In this document: positions 30,991 to 39,184 of the stretch, piece by piece
Layout of the letters: the number at the start of each line of letters is the position of its first letter
Position numbering within the stretch: the stretch's first letter is position 1
Made by a program: the position numbers and the translations under genes
Assembly (NCBI GenBank): GCA_965658745.1
Contig: CBFHTK010000001.1
Span: 434,001-498,000, forward strand
Length of the DNA: 64,000 nucleotides
Source: JAHDFB01 sp965658745
GTDB lineage: Bacteria; Bacteroidota; Bacteroidia; Chitinophagales; Saprospiraceae
Direction of reading: 5' to 3'
The notes under the pieces: generated by a model
Database searches by the model: none
Seen by the model: the letters and a program-made list of their open reading frames with translations, nothing else
What the model was told of the DNA's origin: nothing

Positions 30991-32868
30991 ATGTCACACA
31001 AACTTCTCTTACTGATCAGCTTTTTCTTGATAGCTTTAGTGGGTCAATCCCAAAATGATATAAAACATGTTGAACCTCCGTTTTGGTGGCATGACATGAT
31101 CAATAGCGAGTTAGAAATATTGATTCATGGTGATAAAATAAGCAGGCTTACGCCCAAAATGTCAGATGAATCAGTAGTAGTCACAGACGTAACTCCGGGT
31201 GATTCTGACAATTATCTTTTTGTGTTAGTTGATTTATCAAACGTACAAGCTGCTACTAATTTTACCATTACCTTGGTTGGAGATGGTAGAGATATCGAAA
31301 TACCATATTCTTTGAAATCCAAACGCGGAGGTTCCAAACGCTCTGCAGGTATCAAAAATGCAGATGCAATTTACTTGATTACTCCTGACAGGTTTAGAAA
31401 TGGTACAAAAGAAAATGACAATATCGAGGGTATGAAGGACCCTGCCGCCAGAACAGAATATGGCAGACATGGCGGTGATCTGAAAGGAATTTCTCAATCA
31501 CTTGATTACATCGACGAATTAGGATTCAATGCTATTTGGCTTAACCCTGTTCTAGAAAATGATATGGCCGAGGCATCATATCATGGATATGCAACAACCG
31601 ACTACTATAAAGTTGATGAACGCTTTGGTGGTAATGAAGCATACCTACAATTATCTGAAGATTTAGAAAATCGTGATATGCATCTCATTATGGACATGAT
31701 CGCTAACCACTGCGGATCATCACATTGGTGGATGTCTGATCTTCCATTCAAGGATTGGTTAAACTTCCAACAAGCTTATCAAAACGGCAAAATTGGTAAA
31801 GATGAAATAACAAATCACAGAAGAACTACCCTGCTTGATCCCTATGTTCCACAGAGTGAACGTGATCAGATGGTTCAAGGCTGGTTTGTTCCCACAATGC
31901 CGGACCTTAATCAAAGAAATCCACACATGTCACGCTATATCATCCAAAACAGCATTTGGTGGGTAGAGGTGATGAATTTAGCAGGAATTAGACAAGATAC
32001 ATATCCTTATCCTGAAGAAGATTTTCTGACAGATTGGTCTTGCGCGCTTATTGAAGAATTCCCCAATTTATTTATAGTAGGAGAAGAATGGAGTCCAAAT
32101 CCGCTAGTCGTATCATATTGGCAGAGACGAAATAAGTCGAAAAAAACCATAAGCTCTGCGACATCTTGTCTACCATCCTTAATGGATTTCCCCATGCAGA
32201 TGACCTTGGCAAAAGCTTTGCAGAATACGGAAACTTACACCACAGGATTTCCGCAATTATACGAACTCATGTTGAATGACGTCATGTATCCTGACCCTAT
32301 GTCACTTGTCATATTTCCCGACAATCACGATATGAGTCGGATCTATACCCAACTTGACGAAAACTATGGGAAATGGAAAATGGCCATGGCGTATTTCGCT
32401 ACCATGCGCGGTATCCCTCAGGTTTATTATGGGACAGAAGTCTTAATGAAAAACCCAGGTACAGGATCACACGGAATCATCAGAAGCGAATTTCCAGGTG
32501 GGTGGGATGATCATACTTCCGATGCCTTTACGGGAGTCAATATGGACTCGCTGTCACTTGAAGCACAGAATTACACAAGAAAGCTATATCAATGGCGAAA
32601 ATCTGCGTCATCCATTCATGAAGGAAACCTGATGCATTATGAACCCAAGAATGGCGTCTATGTCTATTTTAGATATACTGATACAGAACAGACTATGATT
32701 GTATTGAATAAAAATTCAGAAGCACAGATACTTGATCTTGCTCGTTTCAATGAAAGGCTTTTTGGATACAGTACTATGAGAGACATCATTTCAAATAAGG
32801 AGTATTCTCTAACTTCGCCTCTCACAGTGTCTGCAAATGAAGTTGCTGTTTATGAAATGAAGAAGTAA
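30991..32868 (+). CDS. GH13 alpha-amylase-family hydrolase (cyclomaltodextrinase/neopullulanase-like), secreted
   Basis: 625 residues with a signal peptide ending near GQSQ. Residues ~25-115 are the N-terminal beta domain typical of cyclomaltodextrinase-type enzymes (PPFWWHDM). The GH13 barrel follows: region I DMIANHCG, nucleophile D336 in GIRQDTYPY, acid/base E365 in VGEEW and transition-state D447 in FPDNHDMSR. A C-terminal beta domain closes the protein. Should hydrolyse alpha-1,4 (and perhaps alpha-1,6) glucans or cyclodextrins in the periplasm. It is close to the SusA-type maltose system enzymes, but no second susC/D is nearby. Starts 13 bases after the desaturase. Confidence 0.9.
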   Translation: MSHKLLLLISFFLIALVGQSQNDIKHVEPPFWWHDMINSELEILIHGDKISRLTPKMSDESVVVTDVTPGDSDNYLFVLVDLSNVQAATNFTITLVGDGRDIEIPYSLKSKRGGSKRSAGIKNADAIYLITPDRFRNGTKENDNIEGMKDPAARTEYGRHGGDLKGISQSLDYIDELGFNAIWLNPVLENDMAEASYHGYATTDYYKVDERFGGNEAYLQLSEDLENRDMHLIMDMIANHCGSSHWWMSDLPFKDWLNFQQAYQNGKIGKDEITNHRRTTLLDPYVPQSERDQMVQGWFVPTMPDLNQRNPHMSRYIIQNSIWWVEVMNLAGIRQDTYPYPEEDFLTDWSCALIEEFPNLFIVGEEWSPNPLVVSYWQRRNKSKKTISSATSCLPSLMDFPMQMTLAKALQNTETYTTGFPQLYELMLNDVMYPDPMSLVIFPDNHDMSRIYTQLDENYGKWKMAMAYFATMRGIPQVYYGTEVLMKNPGTGSHGIIRSEFPGGWDDHTSDAFTGVNMDSLSLEAQNYTRKLYQWRKSASSIHEGNLMHYEPKNGVYVYFRYTDTEQTMIVLNKNSEAQILDLARFNERLFGYSTMRDIISNKEYSLTSPLTVSANEVAVYEMKK

Positions 32869-32936
32869 AAGTATTACCAACCTCCATGATCGAGATGTTA
32901 GTTAGCATTGACGACTTTTGAGTGTCGCTTGTCACA

Positions 32937-32960
32937 AAAAAAGGCATCCTTTAGTTTTTT
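32937..32960 (+). terminator. Candidate intrinsic terminator after the GH13 gene
   Basis: A short stem AAAGG/CCTTT (32940-32944 and 32948-32952) with a 3-base loop is preceded by A-tracts and followed by a run of eight T interrupted once. The stem is weak in GC. It could act in both directions because an A-run precedes it. Confidence 0.4.
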
Positions 32961-32996
32961 TTACCAATATTCCCTAATTTGTACATGATTGAACAC

Positions 32997-33752
32997 CTAA
33001 GGAAACCCGCGTAAATCATCCCATCCAAAGGTCCATTCTGGTGTATTGATTATTTCTGACTTTGTCGAATACCAAACACCTCCGTTTGATGGATTTATCA
33101 ATACTTGTGTTTCCTGCGCTGGCATATAACTCTGTGCTAAAACAAATTCTTTCTCACTACTTATTGGGTTAACTGCGACGTCTAAAACGATAATTGCGTG
33201 GCCATAAGGACGCCCCCTTTGAATAAATACATCTCCAATCTGAATATCATCCTTCTTATCGACAGCTATAAGTTCGTCATGCAAAGAAGAGGTATTTGCG
33301 TAGGAAAAAATATACTTCATATACTTTCGGAATGTCTTGTAATCCGTTTGCCCTTCCTTGTAATCCAAAAAATACCTCGGCTTACCGTCTGAAAGGAAAT
33401 TGAAATGAATCTCATCGTAACAGTTAGCTTGATACAAAAATTCTGCACGGAGTCGCATCACGGCATCGGCGCACTGCTGAAGATCAACTGGATCAATATC
33501 CATATCGATTACACGATCGTAAATTCCTTCAGAAGGTTTTGTGTCACCATCGTAATATTTAACTTCTGTACCAGCTGATTTAAGGGGCAAATTTCGTAAG
33601 TAATGGGCATACGAATCATAGGGCACTTCTACCCTTTCGAAACCATCTGAGACAGCATACACAGTGGAAATAGTTTCTTGATTCTGAGCATGCAAAGACA
33701 AACTGCTTGCAAGACACAAAAAATAAATCATACATTGAAGAACGTACCGCAT
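32997..33752 (-). CDS. Secreted DUF4846-family protein
   Basis: 251 residues from the ATG at 33752, which starts the signal peptide (MRYVLQCMIYF... HAQNQ); the TTG three codons earlier is unlikely. The body (~30-251) has the features I associate with DUF4846: an early P-SYAHYLRNLPL segment, YYDG, RVIDMDID, CADAVMRLRAEFLY, a HFNFLSDGK stretch and a GDVFIQRGRPYGHAIIVLDVA segment near the end. The GHA-I-V-DVA region with a preceding GD resembles NlpC/P60-like cores, so a hydrolase is possible but unproven. Function unknown. Monocistronic by spacing. Confidence 0.75.
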   Translation of the reverse strand: MRYVLQCMIYFLCLASSLSLHAQNQETISTVYAVSDGFERVEVPYDSYAHYLRNLPLKSAGTEVKYYDGDTKPSEGIYDRVIDMDIDPVDLQQCADAVMRLRAEFLYQANCYDEIHFNFLSDGKPRYFLDYKEGQTDYKTFRKYMKYIFSYANTSSLHDELIAVDKKDDIQIGDVFIQRGRPYGHAIIVLDVAVNPISSEKEFVLAQSYMPAQETQVLINPSNGGVWYSTKSEIINTPEWTFGWDDLRGFP

Positions 33753-33795
33753 ATCATTCAAACGATTGCTCGATCATCGATGTTTCAATCAACTA

Positions 33796-33930
33796 AAGTT
33801 TATATCCCCACGTCATCGAGGTTTTAGCCTCGTAATACAATCAAACTTAAAAAAGTACGAGCCGAAAGGCTCGAGGACATGTTTGCACCAAAGTTTATCA
33901 CCACACATCATCGAGGCTTTAGCCTGGTAA
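33796..33930. repeat. Two ~40-bp direct repeats, each with a CGAGG..CCTCG-type hairpin
   Basis: Copies at 33796-33834 and 33891-33930 share AAGTTTAT, a CCCC/CCAC stretch and TCATCGAGG(T/C)TTTAGCCT(C/G)GTAA. The first holds a perfect CGAGG/CCTCG stem, the second has one mismatch. They are 95 bases apart, with a third hairpin between them. Intergenic, between the methyltransferase and DUF4846 genes. They look like a small extragenic palindromic repeat. Confidence 0.6.
33849..33873 (-). terminator. Intrinsic terminator of the methyltransferase gene
   Basis: On the minus strand CGAGCC-TTTC-GGCTCG (33868-33873 pairs with 33858-33863) is a perfect 6-bp GC-rich stem with a 4-base loop. TAC and then a run of six T follow. 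It lies ~75 bases past the stop codon. Confidence 0.6.
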
Positions 33931-33946
33931 GCTGTTTAACCCTCAT

Positions 33947-34846
33947 CTAACCCACCTTCCGAAATACATAGATAACTGAACTACAACGATCAACATTGCT
34001 TGCGGAGGCTCGATAAGAAGAAAAGCCTCTTCTAAAACCACCCAGTAAACTAGTCTTACCATTCTTATATTTCTCACTCAAAAGAGAGACATAGAAGCTA
34101 TCAAAAGGCATCGGTTGTTTGTCCACAAGCGTATACCCTTCTTGTTCAACCATAAGCTTCATTGTCGAGGGACTAAAGTGCCAAAGGTGGCGCGGAACAT
34201 CATAGGCTGCCCAATGTTTGCCGTAGTATTGACCATCTTTTGATGTGAAGTTGGGTACAGCGATGATGAGATGTCCATTTTCGGCTAAGATTCGCTTGAA
34301 ATGCTGAAGATATGATTTTGGATCATAAAGATGTTCCATAACATGCCAAAACGTTATCACATCAAATTGTCCATCTTGGAAAGTACTATTTCCAAGAGCA
34401 TCTGGCTCGTGGACTGAAATTCCAAAAGTCTTTTGGGCGTAAGCCCGAGCCTCAGGATCAATTTCTATGGCTTCAACATGGTGTCCTTGACTTTTAGCAT
34501 AGCCCGGGAAATAACCGGTACCCGATCCATAATCAAGTAATCGACCAAATCGAGAATACTTACGGACAAGCTTGTACTTGCGTGAAAGCATAATCTGACG
34601 CACACGGTGATAGAGATTATTTACAATCCCTTTCTTGGTATCGGAATGAGAAATGTAATCTTCGCTCTTATAGTAGGGAGCTATACTTTCTTGATCTGGC
34701 ACATTCTGTGTGAAATGAAATCCGCATGATATACACTCCCAAATTTCATAAGGCTCCTTGGATATCGAGTAATCCTTAGTTTCCAGAGCCTTAGATATAG
34801 AGCTACTACCGCAAATTGTACAGTCAGAATAGTTGATTCGATTCAT
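33947..34846 (-). CDS. Class I SAM-dependent methyltransferase with N-terminal zinc ribbon
   Basis: 299 residues. The first ~45 residues carry two CxxC pairs (C9/C12 in CTIC and C38/C41 in CISC), a zinc-ribbon-like module common in methyltransferases of cell-surface glycan or secondary metabolite clusters. The Rossmann methyltransferase core begins at ~100 with LLDYGSGTGYFPGYA (motif I, SAM binding). VEAIEID (acidic residue binding the ribose) and DVITFWHVMEHLYDP (motif II/III) follow, and a C-terminal cap closes it. The substrate cannot be told. It is separate from the neighbours by a terminator downstream. Confidence 0.85.
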   Translation of the reverse strand: MNRINYSDCTICGSSSISKALETKDYSISKEPYEIWECISCGFHFTQNVPDQESIAPYYKSEDYISHSDTKKGIVNNLYHRVRQIMLSRKYKLVRKYSRFGRLLDYGSGTGYFPGYAKSQGHHVEAIEIDPEARAYAQKTFGISVHEPDALGNSTFQDGQFDVITFWHVMEHLYDPKSYLQHFKRILAENGHLIIAVPNFTSKDGQYYGKHWAAYDVPRHLWHFSPSTMKLMVEQEGYTLVDKQPMPFDSFYVSLLSEKYKNGKTSLLGGFRRGFSSYRASASNVDRCSSVIYVFRKVG

Positions 34847-34905
34847 GGCCTAAAGTTACGTCATTCATATGTAATGGCTATAAAACTCAGTTGAAGGCTT
34901 TAATT

Positions 34906-35214
34906 CTAAATGATTGTTATCTGTTCTACTTCTGATACAACCACTCCTTTCCAAAAAACTACACGTCCTTTTATAGCTTTAGCAGCATCTTTTGGTTCTG
35001 CATAATACCAAACTGCATCAGCATTTTCTTTTCCGTCCACATCAAGAGAGTAATAATTTGCGGTACCCTTCCATGGGCAGAAACTCTCAGTTTTTGAGTC
35101 TTTCAATCGTTCTTTATTGACACTTTCAATCGGAAAGTAATAATTCCCTTCGATATTCACTAGATCATCGCTTTCTGAGGTCACCTGACCATTCCATTTT
35201 ACTACTTTTTTCAT
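34906..35214 (-). CDS. DUF427-family protein
   Basis: 102 residues, the usual size of the small single-domain DUF427 family. Typical features are the early YFPIESV segment, a central FCPWKGTANYYSLDVDGK stretch and a terminal AVWYYAEPKDAA followed by GRVVFWKGVVV. The fold is a compact beta barrel, and the biochemical role is not established. A gene-free region follows on the upstream side (35215-35953). Confidence 0.85.
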   Translation of the reverse strand: MKKVVKWNGQVTSESDDLVNIEGNYYFPIESVNKERLKDSKTESFCPWKGTANYYSLDVDGKENADAVWYYAEPKDAAKAIKGRVVFWKGVVVSEVEQITII

Positions 35215-35953
35215 TAATACTTCTTTTGTAGATTAAATTTATTGGATTAACAATTCTATCTAATATTATACAAGTGAAGACCGAATATAGTTATTTTTCG
35301 ATACAGACGTGACTCGGCATAACCATGGCATAAAGTTTATCTCGGCCAAACTAATAGTATCAAATTCACAACATGATAATGGATTTGTCTATTATGTAGA
35401 GATATAATTTGAATGAAAGAATTCTTGTTTATCACTTGAATATACTACTCGAGTAAAACAGCTTGTATAAGCTGTCGTTTGTTATTTCCTGGTAAGGATT
35501 CGGCCTTGATCCAATTGCGTTAAAAATTGCGAAAAATCTTACGTAAAAATGCTAACTGTTTGAGCACACAACAGTCGATAATTTTAGCTTCCATATTTCA
35601 CAGCGAATAAATGCCTCTGAAATACAAGTGTTGCGGCGAGTTTTAGCATTTTAGTAAGTTTGCAGCTATTTTAGCAATTGCTGATCACAGCCTTGATTTT
35701 TTGGTTCCTTTTATATCAAGCAAAAAGAACAAAGTGTCTATCTTTCTTTTCTCGCATGGAAGTAACCTTTGTCATTTAAGAGTGAAGAATCATACCATTG
35801 ATATTTTTGTGGAGGTGTCACAATCCGAACGAATACAGTCAATTAGTTCTTACTAGATTATCTAGAGTTAGTAACACCGAAAAGAAGCCGAAATGACATA
35901 CACAGGCTGCGCGGAGTTGAAGTAATCTCGGTAGGCTGAGCGACAGCCGAAGC
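35215..35953. other. 739-base gene-free region with repeats and palindromes
   Basis: No reading frame here shows coding features. The region holds a perfect hairpin CAGCTT-GTAT-AAGCTG at 35459-35474. It also holds a ~135-bp imperfect palindrome at 35529-35663, and a GC-richer stretch with two similar ~19-base units at ~35907-35955 next to the helicase stop. The rest is plain AT-rich sequence. It looks like a sink for extragenic repeats. Confidence 0.65.
35529..35663. repeat. Imperfect long inverted repeat (MITE-like extragenic palindrome)
   Basis: The left arm at 35529-35556 (GCGAAAAATCTTACG...GCTAAC) reads in reverse complement almost like the right arm at 35640-35663 (GTTTTAGCATT...AAGTTTGC), with a few mismatches and one indel. 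The intervening ~84 bases contain CTGTTTGAGC near one end and GCGGCGAG near the other, which continue the pairing. No open reading frame is inside. Such palindromes are frequent extragenic elements in Bacteroidota. Confidence 0.5.
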
Positions 35954-35955
35954 CT
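35905..35955. repeat. GC-rich extragenic repeat with two similar units
   Basis: Two related units, GGCTGCGCGGAGTTGAAG and GGCTGAGCGACAGCCGAAG, are separated by TAATCTCGGTA. The pattern CTGAG..(A)GCCGAAG..ATCTCGG also appears at ~40717-40760. It resembles a dispersed repeat often seen at gene ends in this phylum. The last bases overlap the helicase stop region. Confidence 0.5.
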
Positions 35956-37207
35956 ATTTCCTCTTCTTCTTCACCTTCTTCTTCTTTGACTTTGCATCAA
36001 GCTCCTCTGAAAGCTCCATCAATTTGCGCCAATCCGTATCGTGTTGTTCGCTGAACAAGATGGTCTCTTGATAGTCTCCACCTTCGATGTTCAAGACTTC
36101 AATCTTTTCTCCTGTGTATTCTTCTATTTCCTTCAAAAGTGGTCTTTCATCAGGACTACAGAAGGAAACTGCTTCTCCCTTCTTACGCATTCGGCCAGTT
36201 CGCCCTACTCTATGGACATAGTTTTCGGGTTGTTCGGGAAGATCATAATTCACGACATATCGAACATTATCCACATCAATACCTCTAGCCGATAAATCAG
36301 TCGAAATCAATACTGTTACAACGCCTTGTTTAAATAAGTCAAGACTAGCTTCGCGTTCATTTTGGTCAACATCTCTGTGTATGCATAAACTTGCGATTCC
36401 TACCCGTTCCATTGCTTTCTTCACCCGTTCTGCTCTGACCATTGTACGAACAAAAACCATCACTTTATCTTCTTCGTGTTCACGAATCAAACGCTCTAGG
36501 AAAAAGCGTTTATCATCCATCTCCATGAAAGCAACAGTATGGTGAATATTTCCTGCAATCGGATTTTTGGGAGAAATCTGAATACGTATAGCTGATTGCT
36601 TAATTAAGGAATAGGCAATTTTCTTGATCTTCTCATTTATCGTAGCTGAGTAGAAAAGCGTCTGTTGTCTACCTGGTAGATTGGCCACAAGCTGTCGAAT
36701 ATCATGTATAAAACCTAAATCGAGCATATGATCCGCCTCATCTAATACCAATCTAGAAACTCTATGTGCAATAACATAACCTTGACTCATCAAATCAAAT
36801 AATCTGCCAGGAGTAGCGACAACAATATCTACTCGATTCTTCAAATCAACAATTTGATCGTCGTACTTCACCCCTCCATAAAGTCCAGTGACTTCAACTG
36901 TGGTGTACTTACAAAGACCCTCGAACACATCAACCAATTGTGTAACCAACTCGTGCGTAGGAGCTAAAACAATACACTTAAGGCCATCCTGTCGACGTTG
37001 CACTCGCTTTTGCTTTTCAATTAGCTGTACTAGCGGTATAGCAAAAGCAGCAGTCTTACCGGTACCTGTCTGCGCTACAGCCAACAAATCCTCACCATTC
37101 AATACATTTGTTATACTTCGATATTGAATATCTGTAGGTCTGCGCCAACCTTGCTCATGTATAGCCCTCGTCAACTCAGGTACAAAATGATAATCTTCAA
37201 ACTTCAT
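35954..37207 (-). CDS. DEAD-box ATP-dependent RNA helicase (RhlE-like)
   Basis: 417 residues from the ATG at 37207; a TTG 21 bases upstream is the only other start. All helicase motifs are in order: the Q motif region with F..Q..(I)QYRSI, motif I AQTGTGKT, Ia PTHELV, II DEAD, III SAT, V ARGIDVD and VI HRVGRTGR. The C-terminus is a short basic tail (KSKKKKVKKKRK), typical for RNA binding in RhlE-type proteins. It unwinds RNA duplexes in ribosome assembly and mRNA turnover, often needed in cold. It may be transcribed from upstream genes (VOC, DoxX), since 64 bases separate it from the VOC gene. Confidence 0.93.
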   Translation of the reverse strand: MKFEDYHFVPELTRAIHEQGWRRPTDIQYRSITNVLNGEDLLAVAQTGTGKTAAFAIPLVQLIEKQKRVQRRQDGLKCIVLAPTHELVTQLVDVFEGLCKYTTVEVTGLYGGVKYDDQIVDLKNRVDIVVATPGRLFDLMSQGYVIAHRVSRLVLDEADHMLDLGFIHDIRQLVANLPGRQQTLFYSATINEKIKKIAYSLIKQSAIRIQISPKNPIAGNIHHTVAFMEMDDKRFFLERLIREHEEDKVMVFVRTMVRAERVKKAMERVGIASLCIHRDVDQNEREASLDLFKQGVVTVLISTDLSARGIDVDNVRYVVNYDLPEQPENYVHRVGRTGRMRKKGEAVSFCSPDERPLLKEIEEYTGEKIEVLNIEGGDYQETILFSEQHDTDWRKLMELSEELDAKSKKKKVKKKRK

Positions 37208-37271
37208 AAGGTGGGATTTATGTTGCAAAGATACATTTTCTATATCGCTCTCTATTTATTTGCAAGTATTA

Positions 37272-37952
37272 CTAAAGTCGAACAATCGTGAATGAGGGCA
37301 TTGTCGGATCGTCATGGACAATGAATTCATATGTGATTCCATTCTTGTAGATCAGGCCCATACATGCAGCTCTTTGTGGTCTAAGTCTTGTAGGAAACCA
37401 ATACTCTTTCTGCTTTGGGTCTATGGTGATAAACATTGCGCCAGGTAATCCGATATCATAGAAACGGTTTGATGAAGACTTATAAGGGCTTTCGCCCAAA
37501 ATACGTTGCATACTATCCCTCACTTGATCCGTATTATCGTCAACAATACCTACTTCTGCCAGCTGTATATATACTACCTTGCTCTGTGAGCTTGGGAACT
37601 CAAAATCGCGATGAAAGATAACCTCGGCGATGTTGTCATTGCCGTCATAGAAGTACACGGAATCTGCATTCCAAGAAGATGTATGAATAATAACATCATC
37701 GCCATCTGGAATAGGCTGAAGACCATGCTTCTCCAGTAAATCTAATGTAAATTGTAACCCTGACTCCGAAACTAAGATACAGTAATGATATATAGGCTGC
37801 TCATCTGACAATTCAAAGAATAGCTCAGACCTCCCACACGAAACCTTCAAGGAATCGGATATGAGCTCACTCTTCATCCCGATCTTATTGAAAAAATCCT
37901 GCTGGTTATGAAGATTAGAAGAACGAAAGTGAACTTGTTGGAAATAGAACAC
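37272..37952 (-). CDS. VOC (glyoxalase/bleomycin resistance-like) superfamily protein
   Basis: 226 residues from a GTG at 37952. An in-frame TAA lies four codons upstream and the next ATG (residue 26) would cut off the first beta strand, so GTG is the likely start. Two betaalphabetabetabeta modules are visible: FYFQQVHFRSSNLHNQQDFF opens the first, and SVYFYDGNDNIAEVIFHR closes it with the typical D-x-N-x-(V)E(V)I. The second runs from VVYIQLAEVGIV to the end. No clear metal-ligand set can be confirmed. Likely a cytoplasmic VOC protein of unknown substrate. It lies 24 bases downstream of the DoxX-like gene. Confidence 0.7.
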   Translation of the reverse strand: MFYFQQVHFRSSNLHNQQDFFNKIGMKSELISDSLKVSCGRSELFFELSDEQPIYHYCILVSESGLQFTLDLLEKHGLQPIPDGDDVIIHTSSWNADSVYFYDGNDNIAEVIFHRDFEFPSSQSKVVYIQLAEVGIVDDNTDQVRDSMQRILGESPYKSSSNRFYDIGLPGAMFITIDPKQKEYWFPTRLRPQRAACMGLIYKNGITYEFIVHDDPTMPSFTIVRL

Positions 37953-37976
37953 GCTGAATCTTTAGCTAGGTGAAAA

Positions 37977-38345
37977 CTAGGACTTTTCGCTTGTAAATAC
38001 TTTATCATAGCTAAACCTAGATAAGACTATTAGGACAAAGGCTAATATTGCTCCAAACTGCTCTCCATCACCAACGGCTATATGTGCACCGGCAGCGAGA
38101 AGTACATCAAACAAAAATCCTGCATAAGCCCATTCCATCAAGAACTTTGGTTTTCGTACCCATACTGCAACGACCCCAGCTATCTTGGCAATTGCAAGAG
38201 GGTAAACAATCCATGTAGGAAAGCCCAAAAGTGAAAACACCCCCTTTATCTCATCATAGTTAAACAAGTACATTCCTGCTGAGAAAAGGAATAGCAAACT
38301 CATTAAAACTGTTGACGCATAGTATACTATCTTCATTAGATTCAT
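37977..38345 (-). CDS. DoxX-like small membrane protein
   Basis: 122 residues, four predicted membrane helices (~5-25, 45-60, 70-88, 95-115), matching the DoxX_2-like family. Motifs include the FSAGMYLFNY start and the AIAKIAGVVAVWV second helix, followed by WAYAGFLFDVLLA. Members are thought to take part in oxidative stress or thiosulfate/quinone redox, but many have no known role. It can start at either of two ATGs (38345 or 38336). It sits in a minus-strand series that includes oxyR upstream, consistent with, but not proving, a stress role. Confidence 0.75.
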   Translation of the reverse strand: MNLMKIVYYASTVLMSLLFLFSAGMYLFNYDEIKGVFSLLGFPTWIVYPLAIAKIAGVVAVWVRKPKFLMEWAYAGFLFDVLLAAGAHIAVGDGEQFGAILAFVLIVLSRFSYDKVFTSEKS

Positions 38346-38469
38346 AAATCAGTTTCTAAAATAGTTAGATCTTCCAGATTGTAGTTCAAAAGTAAGTAAA
38401 AAAGCACTGTCACTCATTGAGGAAAATATCCAGCAACAATTTTATTTCTGATTATAAGTTATATTAATT

Positions 38470-38694
38470 TTATACAATCGTTATACTTGCAAGGAAGTCT
38501 GCTACCTCCTTGCTACTATGGAGGGTAATAAATTTGATAGTAGGCCTATTTTCATTAATGGTGAGCAACAATCTCTTCTTGGGTACCTTGTTGTACTGAA
38601 TTACGTACTTGAGGAAATTGATATCGAAACGCTCACGGCAATTGTTCGGCATTCCGGGACGTACTAGACCATAATACTTGAAAACTCGCTTCAT
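38470..38694 (-). CDS. Small conserved-type hypothetical protein (74 residues)
   Basis: 74 residues from the ATG at 38694, 10 bases beyond the stop of the NTF2-like gene; a GTG upstream would overlap it. Basic and compact (MKRVFKYYGLVRPG..., then KKRLLLTINENRPTIKFITLHSSKEVADFL). No family recognized. It follows oxyR and the NTF2-like gene closely in the same direction, so it is probably part of that operon. The reading frame is ordinary in composition. Confidence 0.55.
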   Translation of the reverse strand: MKRVFKYYGLVRPGMPNNCRERFDINFLKYVIQYNKVPKKRLLLTINENRPTIKFITLHSSKEVADFLASITIV

Positions 38695-38704
38695 AGATCG
38701 ATAA

Positions 38705-39184
38705 TCAACCACAAGTCATATCACTCGTAATCAACCATTTGCCATCTATTTTTCGCCAAGCCAAAGTAAAAAGTCCTGTTGGCTTATCTAGAGTTCGAAT
38801 CAACGTATACCTTCCAAATAAGAGCGCAGATTCAGCGGATGTTATCTCGATCTCAATGATCTCAAACGTTAGTTTACCCATCGCTTTTTTATCTGGGTAG
38901 CTTTTTTTATAGTTATTCCTAGTGTTTTCCCATCCATATGTCAAGTTACTACCGCTAAACCGAAGTTTATCAGATTTCCAATAGCCTTCCATAAACTGAT
39001 CGATATTTGCTTCATTCCATGCTGCCTCTTGCATCGCCATGACATCCGAAATCGCTTCTTTCTGTTCATTCTGAAAACTCATTTCCCTCCAATCTACATT
39101 GGACGTTGAGGAACCGCAAGCAATTAGACAGACGAGAATGACGGCTGCAATGGTAACACTTAAAAAACGCTGTATTTGCTTCAT
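38705..39184 (-). CDS. NTF2/SnoaL-like (DUF4440-type) lipoprotein
   Basis: 159 residues. A lipoprotein signal ends at C23 (LVCLIACGSS). The domain at ~40-159 has the NTF2-like cone fold pattern: an initial helix (ISDVMAMQEAAWNEANIDQFMEGYWKSD), then beta strands ending in LFTLAWRKIDGKWLITSDMT, as in DUF4440 and SnoaL-like proteins. Its ATG overlaps the oxyR stop by four bases (ATGA), so it is likely translated in a coupled way with oxyR. Exact role unknown; possibly a binding or enzymatic protein in the periplasm or at the outer membrane. Confidence 0.8.
   Translation of the reverse strand: MKQIQRFLSVTIAAVILVCLIACGSSTSNVDWREMSFQNEQKEAISDVMAMQEAAWNEANIDQFMEGYWKSDKLRFSGSNLTYGWENTRNNYKKSYPDKKAMGKLTFEIIEIEITSAESALLFGRYTLIRTLDKPTGLFTLAWRKIDGKWLITSDMTCG

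Noticed and set aside
35640..35672. Possible remnant of a transposase gene at the palindromic element
   Set aside because: No transposase motif or extended reading frame; the pairing arms explain the pattern better.
38767..38830. tRNA-like TTCGAATC stretch
   Set aside because: Lies within the NTF2-like gene and no cloverleaf arms can be drawn around it.
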